Of a stretch of DNA of 64,000 bases, positions 10,518-21,758 are shown one piece after another. This stretch comes from Carya illinoinensis. Its lineage: Eukaryota; Streptophyta; Magnoliopsida; Fagales; Juglandaceae. The notes below the pieces were generated by a model. It worked only from the letters and a program-made list of their open reading frames with translations. It was not told where the DNA came from and made no database searches. Location of the stretch: the NCBI RefSeq assembly GCF_018687715.1, contig NC_056760.1:31655001-31719000 (forward strand), written 5' to 3'. Positions within the stretch are counted from its first letter, which is position 1. Each line of letters opens with the position of its first letter. Made by a program: the position numbers and the translations under genes.

Positions 10518-12631
10518 TTGAACATGGTGTTGGGGGAAGTGAGAGATAGAATGGATCAACGAGGTGCAATGATTATAAATCTACAAGGTGTGAGAGATAG
10601 GAGGAGATGTGAGCCTAGTATTGAGAATAGGTATGATAAGAATGAAGAGTATGGTGAGTCTCTTATTGTTAGGCGTGCTCTCAATATACAATTTAAGATG
10701 GATGATACAGAGTAAGAGAGAGAGAATATTTTTCATACTAGATGCCACATCAACAACAAGGTATGTAGTATGGTCATTGATGGAGGGAGTTGTACTACTG
10801 TGGCTAGCACTACTTTAGTTGAGAAATTGAATTTATCTACCTTGAAACACCTTAGACCATACAAGTTGTAGTGGTTGAATGATTGTGGGGAGGTTAGGGT
10901 AAATAAGCAAGTGCTAGTTTCTTTTTCAATTGGGAAGTGCAAGGATAAGGTGCTTTGTGATGTAGTGCCTATGCATGCTAGCCATATTTTGTTGGGGAGA
11001 CCGTGGCAGTGTGATAGGAGAGTGAACCATGATGGTTTCAGGAACATGTACAGTTTTGAAAAGGATGGAAAAACAATCAAACTTGCTCCTTTAACTCTAA
11101 CATAGGTCCATGAGAATCAACTGAAGCTGAAAAGTGAAAGTGAGCCAAAAAGAAAGAGTGAAAGTAAGATTGAGCAAAAAAGAAAGAGTGAAATAAACAA
11201 AAATAGTGAAAAGGAAAAAAGAAAATGAAATGGAAACAGAGAGTGAGAGGAAAAAAGAGAATGAGGCCGAAACATCAAGAGAAAGAGAGTGAAAAGGAAA
11301 ATAGAGAGGTGGCTGAGAGTCAAGGAAAAAGAGTGGAGCCATGAGAGGAAAAAGAAAGAGAGATTGTAGAGAGAAGAGGAAAAATAAAAGTGAATTTTTA
11401 TGCTAAGGCAAGCTTTTATACTAATGAATTTAATGACTCTTTGCCTAGTGTTGTTGTTTTTTTTTATGCATGGATATAAGGTCGTGATTCCTAGTGGCGT
11501 GTTTAGTTGATTACCACTTATTAGAGAGATAGAGCAATACATTGATTTAGTGCCAGGTGCGACATTCCCTACCCGACCTTTCTTCGAAGAACATAAGTCA
11601 TTGACGCACTTGAAAGGACAAGGTAAGTTGACTAGAATGCATGCCAAATGAGAGAAATGTATTGAGACTTTGCCTCATGTAATCAAATATAGACATGGTA
11701 ATCAAGAAGGTTTGTCCTTGTCTTCATTTTAGAAGCAAAGTTATTGAGATTAGAATATGATAAGAACTTGTATGTTAATGATGATGGCTTGGCTAGTGTG
11801 TATGGAGTACGTGAGAAAGCATCGTTTGCTCATTTATATAGACTAGATTGGTATTTGTTTAGAGAGAATAGACTTTGTGAACCTACTAGTCTTATGCGTG
11901 AGTTGCTTGTGCATGGGTGTGGTTTGTTGGGACATTTTGGTGTAAAAAGGACTTTAAGCATGTTGCATGACCATTGGTGGGAATATTGTTTCTCATTCAT
12001 TGAGTTTGCATATAGTTGGAGTGGTCACTTTGGTATAAGGAAGATTTTAGACGTATTGCATGAACACTTTTGGGAGTATGGTTTGCTATTTATTGAGGTT
12101 GCATATAATTGGAATGGTCATTTTGATGTAAAGAAGACTTTATATGTATTTCATGAACATTTGTGGGAGTATTATTTACCATTTATAGAGTTTGCATATA
12201 ATAGGACCATGCATACTACTACTTCATATTCTCCTTTTGAAGTTATTTATGGTTTTAATCCACTTAATCCTTTAACTTTGATGCTTTTGCTTGTTGAGGA
12301 CAGGAATAGCTTGTTTGACCTTTTCAAATTCTTGAGAAAATTAATTATACTTTTTCATATCTAGTTGATCTTCCAGATAAGTATCATGTGTCTGCTATTT
12401 TCAATGTTACTAATCTTTCCCTTTGATGTAGGTGGAGATTCGAGGTCGAATCCTTTTGAGGAGAGGGGAAATGATGGGCTCCGAGATGGACCTAGTCATA
12501 AAGATCCGTTGCAAGTTCCAGATGGGCCAATCACAAGATCGAGAGCTAAGAAGAGCAAGCAAGCAATAAAAATATTGGTGCAATCCACTTGGGAGTGTCT
12601 AGCAAGAGTCCAACATTCAAGATGGGCTTAA
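10518..12631 (+). pseudogene. Decayed family-B polyprotein (protease and integrase fragments)
   Basis: Several frames together match the 837-codon frame at 51335-53848 on the other strand. They give a gag N-terminal remnant (10522-10710), a retropepsin with VIDGGS near 10777 and HILLGR near 10981, and a Lys/Glu/Ser-rich spacer (11110-11400). Next come the start of RT (11400-11580), an abrupt join to the end of RNase H (about 11590-11700), an integrase zinc-domain remnant and three copies of a 31-codon module (11930-12208). A pol tail runs through the 3' LTR start to TAA at 12629-12631. Stops interrupt it at several places, for example within 10715-10875 and 11500-11740. RT and RNase H catalytic cores are absent by deletion, not by point mutation. 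Confidence 0.82.
11930..12208 (+). repeat. Three tandem 93-bp coding modules (GHFG...FIEFAYN)
   Basis: Units run 11930-12022, 12023-12115 and 12116-12208. Each encodes 31 residues that begin like the integrase zinc domain (GHFG-KKTLDVLHEH) and continue with WEY-LPFIEFAYN, which in ordinary elements lies far downstream in the integrase. Each unit is therefore a fusion of two distant integrase segments, later amplified. The units differ at many codons. Confidence 0.8.
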
Positions 12632-12733
12632 AGGAAAAAAATCCAGTTTCATTCATGTGATACAACAAACTATGGAAGACATGACTTAGGCCTATTGTTA
12701 TTGAAGACCTTGGACTTAGGCCTTGGACTTGTT
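12472..12733 (+). repeat. Truncated 3' LTR of family-B plus-strand copy
   Basis: It begins TGATGGGCTCCGAGATGG after the polypurine tract GAGGAGAGGGGAAA. It is colinear with piece A until GGACTTGTT at 12733, where a new LTR starts. Confidence 0.78.
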
Positions 12734-14028
12734 TGATGAATTGCTATGTCATGTTTCATGCATTGGAGTCTATGTTTTATGAAATGAAGAGTAAAAGTGA
12801 TTTTTATCATGAACCCAAATGCTAGGATAGGAAAATGCCCTAGTGGAACTCCTTGTCCACTCTAGAGTGTTTAAAGTTGAGTGGAGACCCCTAGGTCGAC
12901 AAATTATAGTCGACGGGCCTCGAAGGGTTCCTATGAAAGGATACCGGAGTGAGGTTTCACCTAAAGCTAATGGGTGAGTGTTACGATGAAGACAAAGTAA
13001 GCGAACTACCGTAAAAGATACTATTTATGATAAGACATAGTTGCCTCTATCACAGGGATTGATGGTTGATGCGGTAACTAGCGAGGAATACACGGTGCTT
13101 AGGGGAGCCGTGAGGTATCCAATCATGTAAATCATGAAATGAACAAGGCATTTGAGCTATATGATATGATATGCTATGCCATGAAAAGTTATGATATGGT
13201 ATGTTATGCCAAGTACAAGAACCCTCAAATGATATGAACATGTGTTAGGAAGTCTAAAAGATTAAAAGAATGTCTATGAAGAATTTAAGTTGCATGTGTC
13301 AAAGCTTTTATGTAAAAGTTCAAGTCCATGCATTGATTATGAGCTGCGATTGTTTGTGGTTTGCTCATATATATGCCTATGTTATTCATTGTATGTTGAC
13401 TATTTACACTTGCTAAGATTTCTTAAAATCTCATCATTGCATATTCCACTATCATTCCCCACCAAATGGTAGAAGTGGTGATAGGATTAAATGACAAAAT
13501 GGAAGACGACAGCACTCCCTCCGGAGAGGATAGTGCCAAAAATGGAGGCAAACTCTTCTAAACCCTCGTTCCTTGAGCTTTTGGAGTCCATCGACAAGAC
13601 CCTCACTAAAGCCCTTCAGTTCATTGATGAGCTTAAGCGACTCAGGAACCTAAGCAAGGATTGGTTCCTTGAGAAAAGGATTAAGCTAGAGAGTCTTTAG
13701 TTTTGGTGATAGTATTTTGAGGGTATTTTGGAAAAACAGTATTTTGATGGCCCTTTTGTTTTGGGGAAATGATTTCAAAATAATTAACTCTTTTGGAAAA
13801 CTTGTTTATGGAAGTGTTAACTTTTGGGATTTTACAATTGGTACCATGTTTAATCATTGCCACCGTCCTTAAGTAGTTTAAGAATTTTTCCATTGCGATG
13901 TACTGCATATTGCTAGATATAGGTGCATTGCATCTTAACTATCATGTATGAGGAGTATGTAACCTTGTGTTGCATATCCCAACACTTCAGTCACCTTCCA
14001 ATCCCAAGCGAAGGTTGGGAGCGTCACA
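12734..14028 (+). repeat. 5' LTR of Tekay/Del-like element
   Basis: The start at TGATGAATTGC is inferred from the breakpoint in the family-B LTR. The end GGGAGCGTCACA is supported by the matching LTR end at 48159. From about 13629 onwards it aligns with 47745-48159 with roughly one difference in ten. Confidence 0.65.
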
Positions 14029-14104
14029 GATTTCTTAAGGAGGCATGTTTGGAAGGGAAGTATGCAATTTAGACTACGACTATAGAGTGAAGAAGAAGTA
14101 GTTC

Positions 14105-16413
14105 CTCATTGAGAAAAAGCTGACGAGCTTTGGTTTTATGCATTTCATGAGGAAAAGACCCAGTGGTGCACAGACAATGTGAGGATGTTTCTCCAAGGTC
14201 ACGAGATCGAGAGCTTCCAAGAGTTAGTTAACGTTGCTTCAATAGCAAAGGCAGAGCAGCGGAGCCTAACTTCTCAACTCCATAATGATTGAAAAGGGGG
14301 AATGCCTTACTCTCTAAGAAAGAGAATGGGAAAGAAGAAGGTTCCCTATACCATGGACAAAGGAAAGGGGAAAGTAGTTGAAAACATAGTGCCCGTTATG
14401 CCACCACCATGTCGGAGTTGCAGATGAAGGCATAACGTTGAATGTCAATTCACCATGGGAGCAAGATTTAGATGCAGTCAAACTGGCCATATAATTCGAG
14501 ACTGTCCATGTAATACACCGGGAGGAACAGCAACACCAGGAAGCAAAGGTAAAACCCCCATAAATGCTAAAGTTTACACTATCATGCCAGGAAAAGTAGA
14601 CTTTGAAACTAAGGAGCAACAGATGCAGGAGTGATTACTGGTAACATTCCAACCCCACTTTAGTTGGTAGCTTGTGTTTGTTAAGAATTCCTTAGTAACC
14701 TTAGTCACCGTTTTAGGTAAGGTTAAATTGATGCAACATATCGCTTTTGCTCTATTTGACTCTAAATCATTGCGATCTTTTATGTCTTATGATTGTGTGA
14801 GGAGGTGTAAGCTAAGTGTGGAATCCTTGTCTCGAAAAGTTTTAGCAGCTATTCCAAACGGGAAGATAGTTGGATGCACTCGCATAGTCAGGGATTGCCT
14901 GTCGGAAGTCGCAACACTAACCTTGACCGCGGATTTGATCGTTTTTCATTTAATGGAATTCAATTTGATCTTAGGAATGGATTGGCTATCAAGGCATTAT
15001 GCTAATATTAATTGCCGGTGGAGGAAGGTGATTTTTTATTTACCTTCAAAGGACAAGATCTATTACATGGGGGAAGTAGTTTGGTCGATTTTGTCAATAT
15101 TAACGGTAAGGAAAAGTATGAAGGAAGGAGTTGTCACTTATCTTGTAGTTAGGACTAGTTCGACGAAGGAACCTAAAGGAGTCGAAGTGATTCCTGTGAT
15201 GATCTACCTGGATTACCCCTGAATCGAGAGATGGAGTTTGTGATTGAGTTAGAGCTAGCAATGGCCCTAGTGCACAAGGCACCTTACCGAATGGCCTCGG
15301 CAAAATTTAAGGAGTTGAAGGTATAAATTGAGGAACTCCTCGACGAGGGATTTATTTGCCCGAGTTTATCACGTTAGGGTGCACCAGTCTTATTTGTAAA
15401 GAAGCATGGAACCATGAGGAGGTGCATCGATTATCGGGATTTGAATAACATAACTATCAAGAATAAAAACCCCTTACCATGGATTGATGACATGTTAGAT
15501 CAGTTAGAAGGAGCGTCAGGATTTTCTAAGATAGATCTATGATCAAGTATCATCAACTGAAGATCAAGGACCAAGACGTACCTAAAACAGCAGTGAATTC
15601 TTAGTGATGCCTTTCAGACTGGCGAATGCCCCGGCAGCATTCATGGATTTGATGAATTGGATCTTTAGGCAATATTTGGATAGCTTTTTAGTAGTGTTCA
15701 TAGATGACATATTGATATATTTCCAAAGTGATGAAGTGCATTGGGAGCACTTGAGGATAGTTTTGAGGACCTTATAAGAACATCAGCTTTACACCAAACT
15801 TAGCAAGTGTGAGTTTTGGCTTAGAGGAGTGAAATTTTTGGGACATGTCATTTCTAGTGAAGGAGTGGTTGTAGACTCAACTAAAGTAGAAGTAGTGATG
15901 GAATGGCAGAGACAAACCAATGCCCATGAGATACGTAGTTTCCTGGGTTTGGCAGAATATTACAGAAGGTTCATGGATTTTCTAAACTTTCTAGTCCATT
16001 AACGACATTGAAGAAGAATGCCAAGTACATTTGGAGTGAAGAATGTGAAAGAAGTTTCTAGGAACTTAAAAGGAGGTTAACCATAGCACCTGTCTTGGCT
16101 TTACTCGAGCCTCATAAGCCATATGTGGTACATAATGATGCCTCTAAGATGGCTTTAGGAAGTGTGTTAGTGCAAGAAGAACGAGTCTTCTCTTATGCTT
16201 CGCGGTAACTCAAGGATCATGAGCGGAATTACCCTACTCATGACTTGGAGCTAGCTCCAGTAGTCTTTGCACTGAAGATCTGGAGACATTATCTTTTCGG
16301 AGGAAGGTGTGAGCAATGATCATAAAAGTCTCGAGTATTCATTTAGTCAGAAGAATTTAAACATGAGACACAAAAGATGGATCGAGATGATTAGCGATTA
16401 CTAGTGTGAAATT
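14105..16413 (+). pseudogene. Decayed gag-pol of Tekay/Del-like element
   Basis: A gag C-terminal piece (about 14160-14630) contains a degraded zinc knuckle near CRCSQTGHIIRDC. The protease frame 14674-15222 ends with the family motif LILGMDWLS. Its catalytic site is damaged, reading FDSKS where DSGA is expected. RT fragments at 15224-15990 include [15 protein letters not shown] and an intact FIDD near 15700. RNase H pieces (16000-16413) include an APVLALLEPHKPYVVHND-type start. Many stops and frameshifts are present, and the frame ends at the Harbinger boundary. Confidence 0.82.
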
Positions 16414-16704
16414 AAGTGCATGTTTGGGGTTGTGGTGGAAAATATTGCTTTTAGCTTAAGACTTATAGCTTAGAGCTCAATATAATAAGATCTACTATTA
16501 AAAAGCTATTTACTGTTTGGGATCCGTAAGTCTAAAGTACTTTCAAACATATTAGATTTGTTTGGAAATGAATTAAAAAAGCACTTTTTGAAGTGGAAAT
16601 GACACAAAAGGGTATATCCTTGATAGAAATAAAATATTATAATAAAATAACAACGAAAATAGTCTAATAGGTGTTTTAGTAATTATAATGAAAAAAAAAT
16701 CTCT

Positions 16705-16879
16705 TCAATATTGCATAAGTGAAAGAGAAATATAATCACGCTCAATATTCATAACATTTTCACTGGATATCTCTGATTGTTGCATGCTTGAGTAATCTTC
16801 TACTTCTTCATCCTCCATGCTTCCAGGAGGTAGATAATCCTCGTCCTCATCGTATGGCTTGAACTCAAGATCCTTTAAT
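16705..16879 (-). pseudogene. C-terminal fragment of Harbinger transposase
   Basis: The minus strand encodes an acidic tail (KPYDEDEDYLPPGSMEDEE) ending at a TGA (16705-16707). Together with the fragment starting at 47038 it forms one reading frame once the CACTA and one copy of its AAT duplication are disregarded. It is therefore the exon end separated by the insertion. Confidence 0.7.
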
Positions 16880-16903
16880 CACTACAAGAAAAGCCTTTTT
16901 TTC
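16880..16903 (+). repeat. CACTA left terminal inverted repeat
   Basis: 24 bp matching the right end with one mismatch. The first 16 bases are identical. Confidence 0.93.
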
Positions 16904-17039
16904 ACACAATTTTTTTATCCCGTGACTAACGCTTGTGGGAAATAGTAGCTGTTAGGACAAATCCCTTCCGTCACAATAGGTATTGACGGAAATCACCAAA
17001 AAACCTGCGACGGGTGAAAAGTCATGGCCAAATACCTAT

Positions 17040-20000
17040 TAAAGCGAGGAGATAGTATTCGTGTTAATAAATTTGTGGATTTTAAGTCTAATATATGTTA
17101 ATATTTTTCGGTAATATTAGTAAAACATTCCCTCCCATCGTTTTCCCTTCAACACTGCGCGCACCTGATAGATCCCTAACGCCCAGATCGTGCCCTTCAA
17201 CCCCGCATCATTTGAGGAAAAATTCGGTCGATATTTCTCTAGAAAACGGCCCCGTAGAACCATACGTGCCGCCAGTTGCAGCCACGAACGGCCAGAATCA
17301 AATGGTGTTAGATTCTATTTCTCGAAAACAACAAATCCCTCTCTTAAATCTGCGGTCGAATACCCCGTAGCCCAAATTGTGCCCTTCAACACTGCATTTT
17401 CACCGGAAAACTCCAGTGGTGGTTTCTCGTTTCTCCGGCCCGTGGAACCTCACTGTAGGCAGTTGGCGCCGACGCTGTTCTTTTCGTGGAGAGAGGATAA
17501 TCGATAATCTCTCTCTTACATCTTTTTCCCATGTTAATTTCTCCCACGAATTTCTATCTCTCTCTCTCCCCTCGGTAATTCTCTCTGCCTATTGGAAGAG
17601 ATTTCTATGCGTGTGTATCTCTGGTTCCTGAGGGCTAGTACCTAGATTGTAGCTTTTTCTTGCATTGTGAAATTCCACCTGCAGCTTCTTTAATTATTTG
17701 GGAAGTTGGTTTTGTCACATCACGCAAGTCAATAAGTAATTATCTGATGATCTTGTTTATCTCTTTAGGCTATTTGGTATGTGAATCAGGCTCATGACTG
17801 TTTTACACCTGGAATTACATGATTATATATCTCAGGGTAGGGAGATCTGCCCTATTAGTGCTAAGATTCAGCAGCATTGTTCCATTATCCCACACACATT
17901 GGACGATTCTAATTTTCCCACACACATTATCCCACACACATTGGACGAATCTAATTTTTCTTATGTAAGTTAATAATGATTAACTTACATGTATCAATAT
18001 TTACCTATCATTAACAGTATCACTTGTATGATATGTGAAGAAAGCACATTTGGCTGTATCTTAGAAATGCTTGCTTAATCATACCCTCAGGATTGTACAA
18101 TAATTTGGATATGAATCAAGTACCCTTTGCTGGGATGTGTGAATCACTGGACAGTTTGTCAAACGTATATCTACCATTCACATCCTTAAAGGTTGCTAAT
18201 TTAACTCAAGAAACATCCAAAACTTCACCCTTTCCGTTGTTATTTGAGCCACACGTTCTTGAGTGTTTTTAATAAATGTTTACAGGTTTGTCCTTCCTAT
18301 TCATTCTTCTGTTTATTGATTGCTCTATCTTGTAAGACATGTTTATTACTACCAAAACTGGTTTGGAAATGATGATGTTTGTGACTTCCATTGGTTGAAT
18401 GGAAGTAAATATAATTGTTCTGCTTCGGAAAATAACCTTGCTATTCTTCTTAAATATAATAGGATTTCTGATGAAAAACTAATGATATTAGCTGTTATTT
18501 GTAGGGACACCAGAAGGGCACTAAAGTCATAAAACTATATAATCACAAGTGACCTATACAAAGCAAAGATAGGTCAGATTACTCTTCCCCTCTTCAGGAA
18601 TGATATTGTGTTCACAAAGTATTTTAAATTCCTAAGAATTTCTTTTTTTATGAGTACACAAAGTTGACACTACACGCACAGACGTATAAACATACCTCAG
18701 TCATTCCTGTGGTTTGTAATGCACATACCTTTAATAGCAAGTGCTTGCATCTTGATATTTGAAGATGACATCTCAGTTTTTTTGAGATGTTATTGTTCTA
18801 GCCTAAAGAACCTATAACATATGTTTTGGTCAAAACGATAGACCTTTGTTTGTACATCGAGACACCTTCACCACATATAGCTAAGAGATTCCAAGGTATC
18901 CAATTTGCCTAGGTATGCAATAGTATATTTTCTACATTACTCGTATTCCTAATATGCTAGCATGAACACCCCATGCATGTGATTACAAGCTGCAAAATTG
19001 TAAACTACCATTAATTGACTGATAGGTTGTGTAACCCTTGTTTCTATGCATATAGTAGATTCATGCATATGCATGGATATGATAGGAAAGTGATTGTTCA
19101 CATCCTTTAGCTGGAGTGTAACTTAATTTATACCACAATAAGTTTATTCAACATGAGCTAGTAACTTTGATTACTAGTGATGTTCCTGGCACTTTCCTCC
19201 TTATTTTTCAACTTTGGACACTATATGCATGTTCATGAGGAAATCATTGGTTATTAAAAAATTGTTTCTCTACTATGGCTTATTACTAGAGAGGTATTTT
19301 GTACCCTTTAGATACTCGAATACTATCTACCCCAATCCCAAACATGTACTCAATCTAATAGTTGTCAAATTTGTCAAAATGGTGACATTTTATATTCATT
19401 TTAACTGATTTTCCTCTACCCTTATTTAAGCTCTTTTCACTGAATCAGCCTCTATTATTCAGTTTCAGTTATGCAAATAAGTCCCTAACTGGGTCATTAC
19501 TAATTTGGGAGTCAGTTTTTTGCAGAGCTCCTTAAAGTTTAAATTAGTTTTGAACTTATTGCAGAGGAGATGATATTTGGGATATCTAAGTTGAGTCCAG
19601 AAAAGTTTTATACATGTCCCTTTCAGTGTGACTTATTTACGACTAAGCATAATCCCAACAAGGGCTAAATCTTTTCAGAAAGCTTAATTCAGATAACTTT
19701 AGGTCCATTACTATTTTGCCAAATTCAGATACCCAAATAGCTCGTATATAAATTAACTTGATTAGCTTTTGCTAGTATGTAAATTACTGGTGTTGTTATT
19801 ATATCATGATGTCTTAGAAGTATTGATGTCTCTTAGAAACATAACAATGTTACCAAATTCCCCTTCCAATACTCATTATTTTTGAGTAGTCCAGGTTTGA
19901 ATCAATTTTTTAGAGATGTAGTTCTTTTTTCCCCTTATGGGGGGGGGGGGGGGGGTAGCCATCCCTCATTCTGCTATTTCTCCACGTGCTCTGATACTTA

Positions 20001-21758
20001 ATTTATCGTACCAAATTAAAATTTATTGCTTAAATGAAGTGCTTACATTTAATTCGAATAAAAGGTATACAACCACACAAGCTACTCAAATTTTGTGTTA
20101 TGCGGCCAGCTTTCAAAAAGCTGTGTAGCAGTATCCAAGAAGATTACATAGAATTTTTATTAAGGCTTGTTTAAACATGAAATAGCTGCTATGGATAGGT
20201 TGCAGTATTCGTATCACATACTTTACCAGCTGCAAATACCCTCGAACCCTCATATTCTAGTGACATTGAACAGTACTATAGCCAATCTGTAGCTCTGCAT
20301 ATATATATATATATAGATATATATGCAGAGCTTTGTATTACTTGTGTACGCTATAGGTTGAATGGTTTTTTGTGTTGATGATAGCTATACTACCCTTTTG
20401 CTTGTAAAGAATATTTCCTATTAAAGGTGAGCAAAAATGCACCACCAATTCTTTAGGCTTGACAAGGGGAGACAACCCCCTCTACATTTCCCTCAACTAA
20501 ATTTTAATGTAGATAACATCATATAATGCTAGTAAGTTAATTCCACAAGTATAAAACTTAAAAATTCGACAAAATCTCCCTCAATAGTGAGGTGTGAAAT
20601 AAATTAGTTGGTTCTTAAAATCTTTTGATTAAGTGGGACATAACTTCATGATTGAAATAAACTAAAACCTCAAAACAGGAAGCTGAATTTATAGAATGCA
20701 TAAAAACTTTGACTGTTAGAAGAGCCTTACCCCGTCCATACTTTTTTGGAATTGTGTAAAACTCTTATTTTTAGAATGATGCTATGGTACAGTACATGAT
20801 ACTAATTTGTTTGTGCCTGATATAATCAAAGCCATCTTTGGAATCTTTTTGCTTGTACATGGTTTCAATATTATTTTATATCCTCCCTATCCATCACCCC
20901 ACTTTGGATTAGTCAAAATAATGTTCAAATAATGTTATTATTTTGCGAGTATGATGGTTGTAATTTTTAAGCTATGACAGTAAGGGTTTCACTAACCCTT
21001 ATTGTCATATCTGTGAACATTGTATTTGATACTTAGACAATAAGACGATACAAGAATGAACATGATATGAAATCTAATTAAATCAGTACACATGATAATT
21101 GATTACCAGTACACTCTAATTCCCAAAATTCATACTTAAAGTTGTTCAAAATGAAATACCTAATGGATGTGCTTTCCCCCTAACAAGATGGCGTCATAAC
21201 ATAGATGACATCATCTACGTATACAAAAAACCCAGAAATTCAGCTTCCTTTGCATCAGCAATAATTTAAAGGCCAAGCCATCTTGATGAATTAATAGAAG
21301 CAATAAGCCTTTCACCATATGTTAAATGTTGAATCAGATTTTTATTAGAACTCTCTATTATGTAAATGAATTGTAAGGTTGACAGTCTGTGTGCTAGCTG
21401 TCCCTATCTAAAGGACGAATTCAGGTTTTGTCACTAGTTCCACAAAATAACTTGCCATTATCCCAAATTCAGACCGCACATTGGCCCTAAGTGCTATATT
21501 CAAATACCTCATTTTATATTTTAAGCTCCACAGCTACAGCATCCTCACAAATGCTAGTCAGCTGAATTGGACCTCATCGACTTAAATATATGAGGCTTTC
21601 TTGCGATGAGCAATAAGTGTCCAAATCATAGCAGATTGGACAGCTGATATGTATTTCCCTCCCCCAAACCATTATACATCATTCCTACTTTGAATAGTCT
21701 ACCAAGATTAAAGCCACTTCTCCTTCTTACCATTACAAATTTCCTGTGTCGTAACCAG
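17040..21758 (+). other. CACTA 5' region, no recognisable gene
   Basis: No protein family was recognised. 17184-17300 and 17371-17490 are an imperfect duplication (TGCCCTTCAAC... then GGAAAA...CGGCCC). A short direct repeat (CCCACACACATTGGACGA) occurs at about 17890 and 17934. A G16-18 run lies at 19940-19957. The region may be promoter, leader and first intron of the TNP2 gene. Confidence 0.5.
20291..20332. repeat. Near-perfect AT-rich hairpin
   Basis: AGCTCTGCATATATATAT and its inverse complement flank a few bases, giving a stem of about 19 bp. It may be a cruciform-prone microsatellite or the tip of a foldback element. Confidence 0.6.

Larger units (their letters stand above)
7547..12733 (+). 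mobile_element. Family-B Ty3/gypsy deletion derivative, plus-strand copy
   Basis: Order: three LTR pieces, PBS, A/G-rich leader, a decayed gag-N-terminus/protease/RT-start/RNase H-end/integrase-module frame, a PPT at about 12457-12471, and a 3' LTR truncated after 262 bp. It is colinear with the intact-ended copy on the minus strand at 50586-55503. The 3' LTR is cut off where a different LTR family begins at 12734. Confidence 0.85.
12734..16413 (+). mobile_element. Decayed Tekay/Del-like Ty3/gypsy element, 5' part
   Basis: It comprises a 5' LTR followed by fragments of gag, protease, RT and RNase H in the right order. The coding match stops within the RNase H end (about 16413), where a Harbinger-type terminus begins. 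A matching LTR fragment occurs at 47738-48159, beyond the nested DNA transposons, and may be the other end of the same insertion. No TSD connects them. Confidence 0.7.

Noticed and set aside
17095..17631. Three overlapping plus-strand ORFs in the CACTA leader
   Set aside because: No conserved motif; they follow a duplicated GC-richer stretch and end abruptly. Probably untranslated leader.
18320..18532. 70-codon ORF in the CACTA leader
   Set aside because: No motif, no neighbouring exon and length expected by chance.
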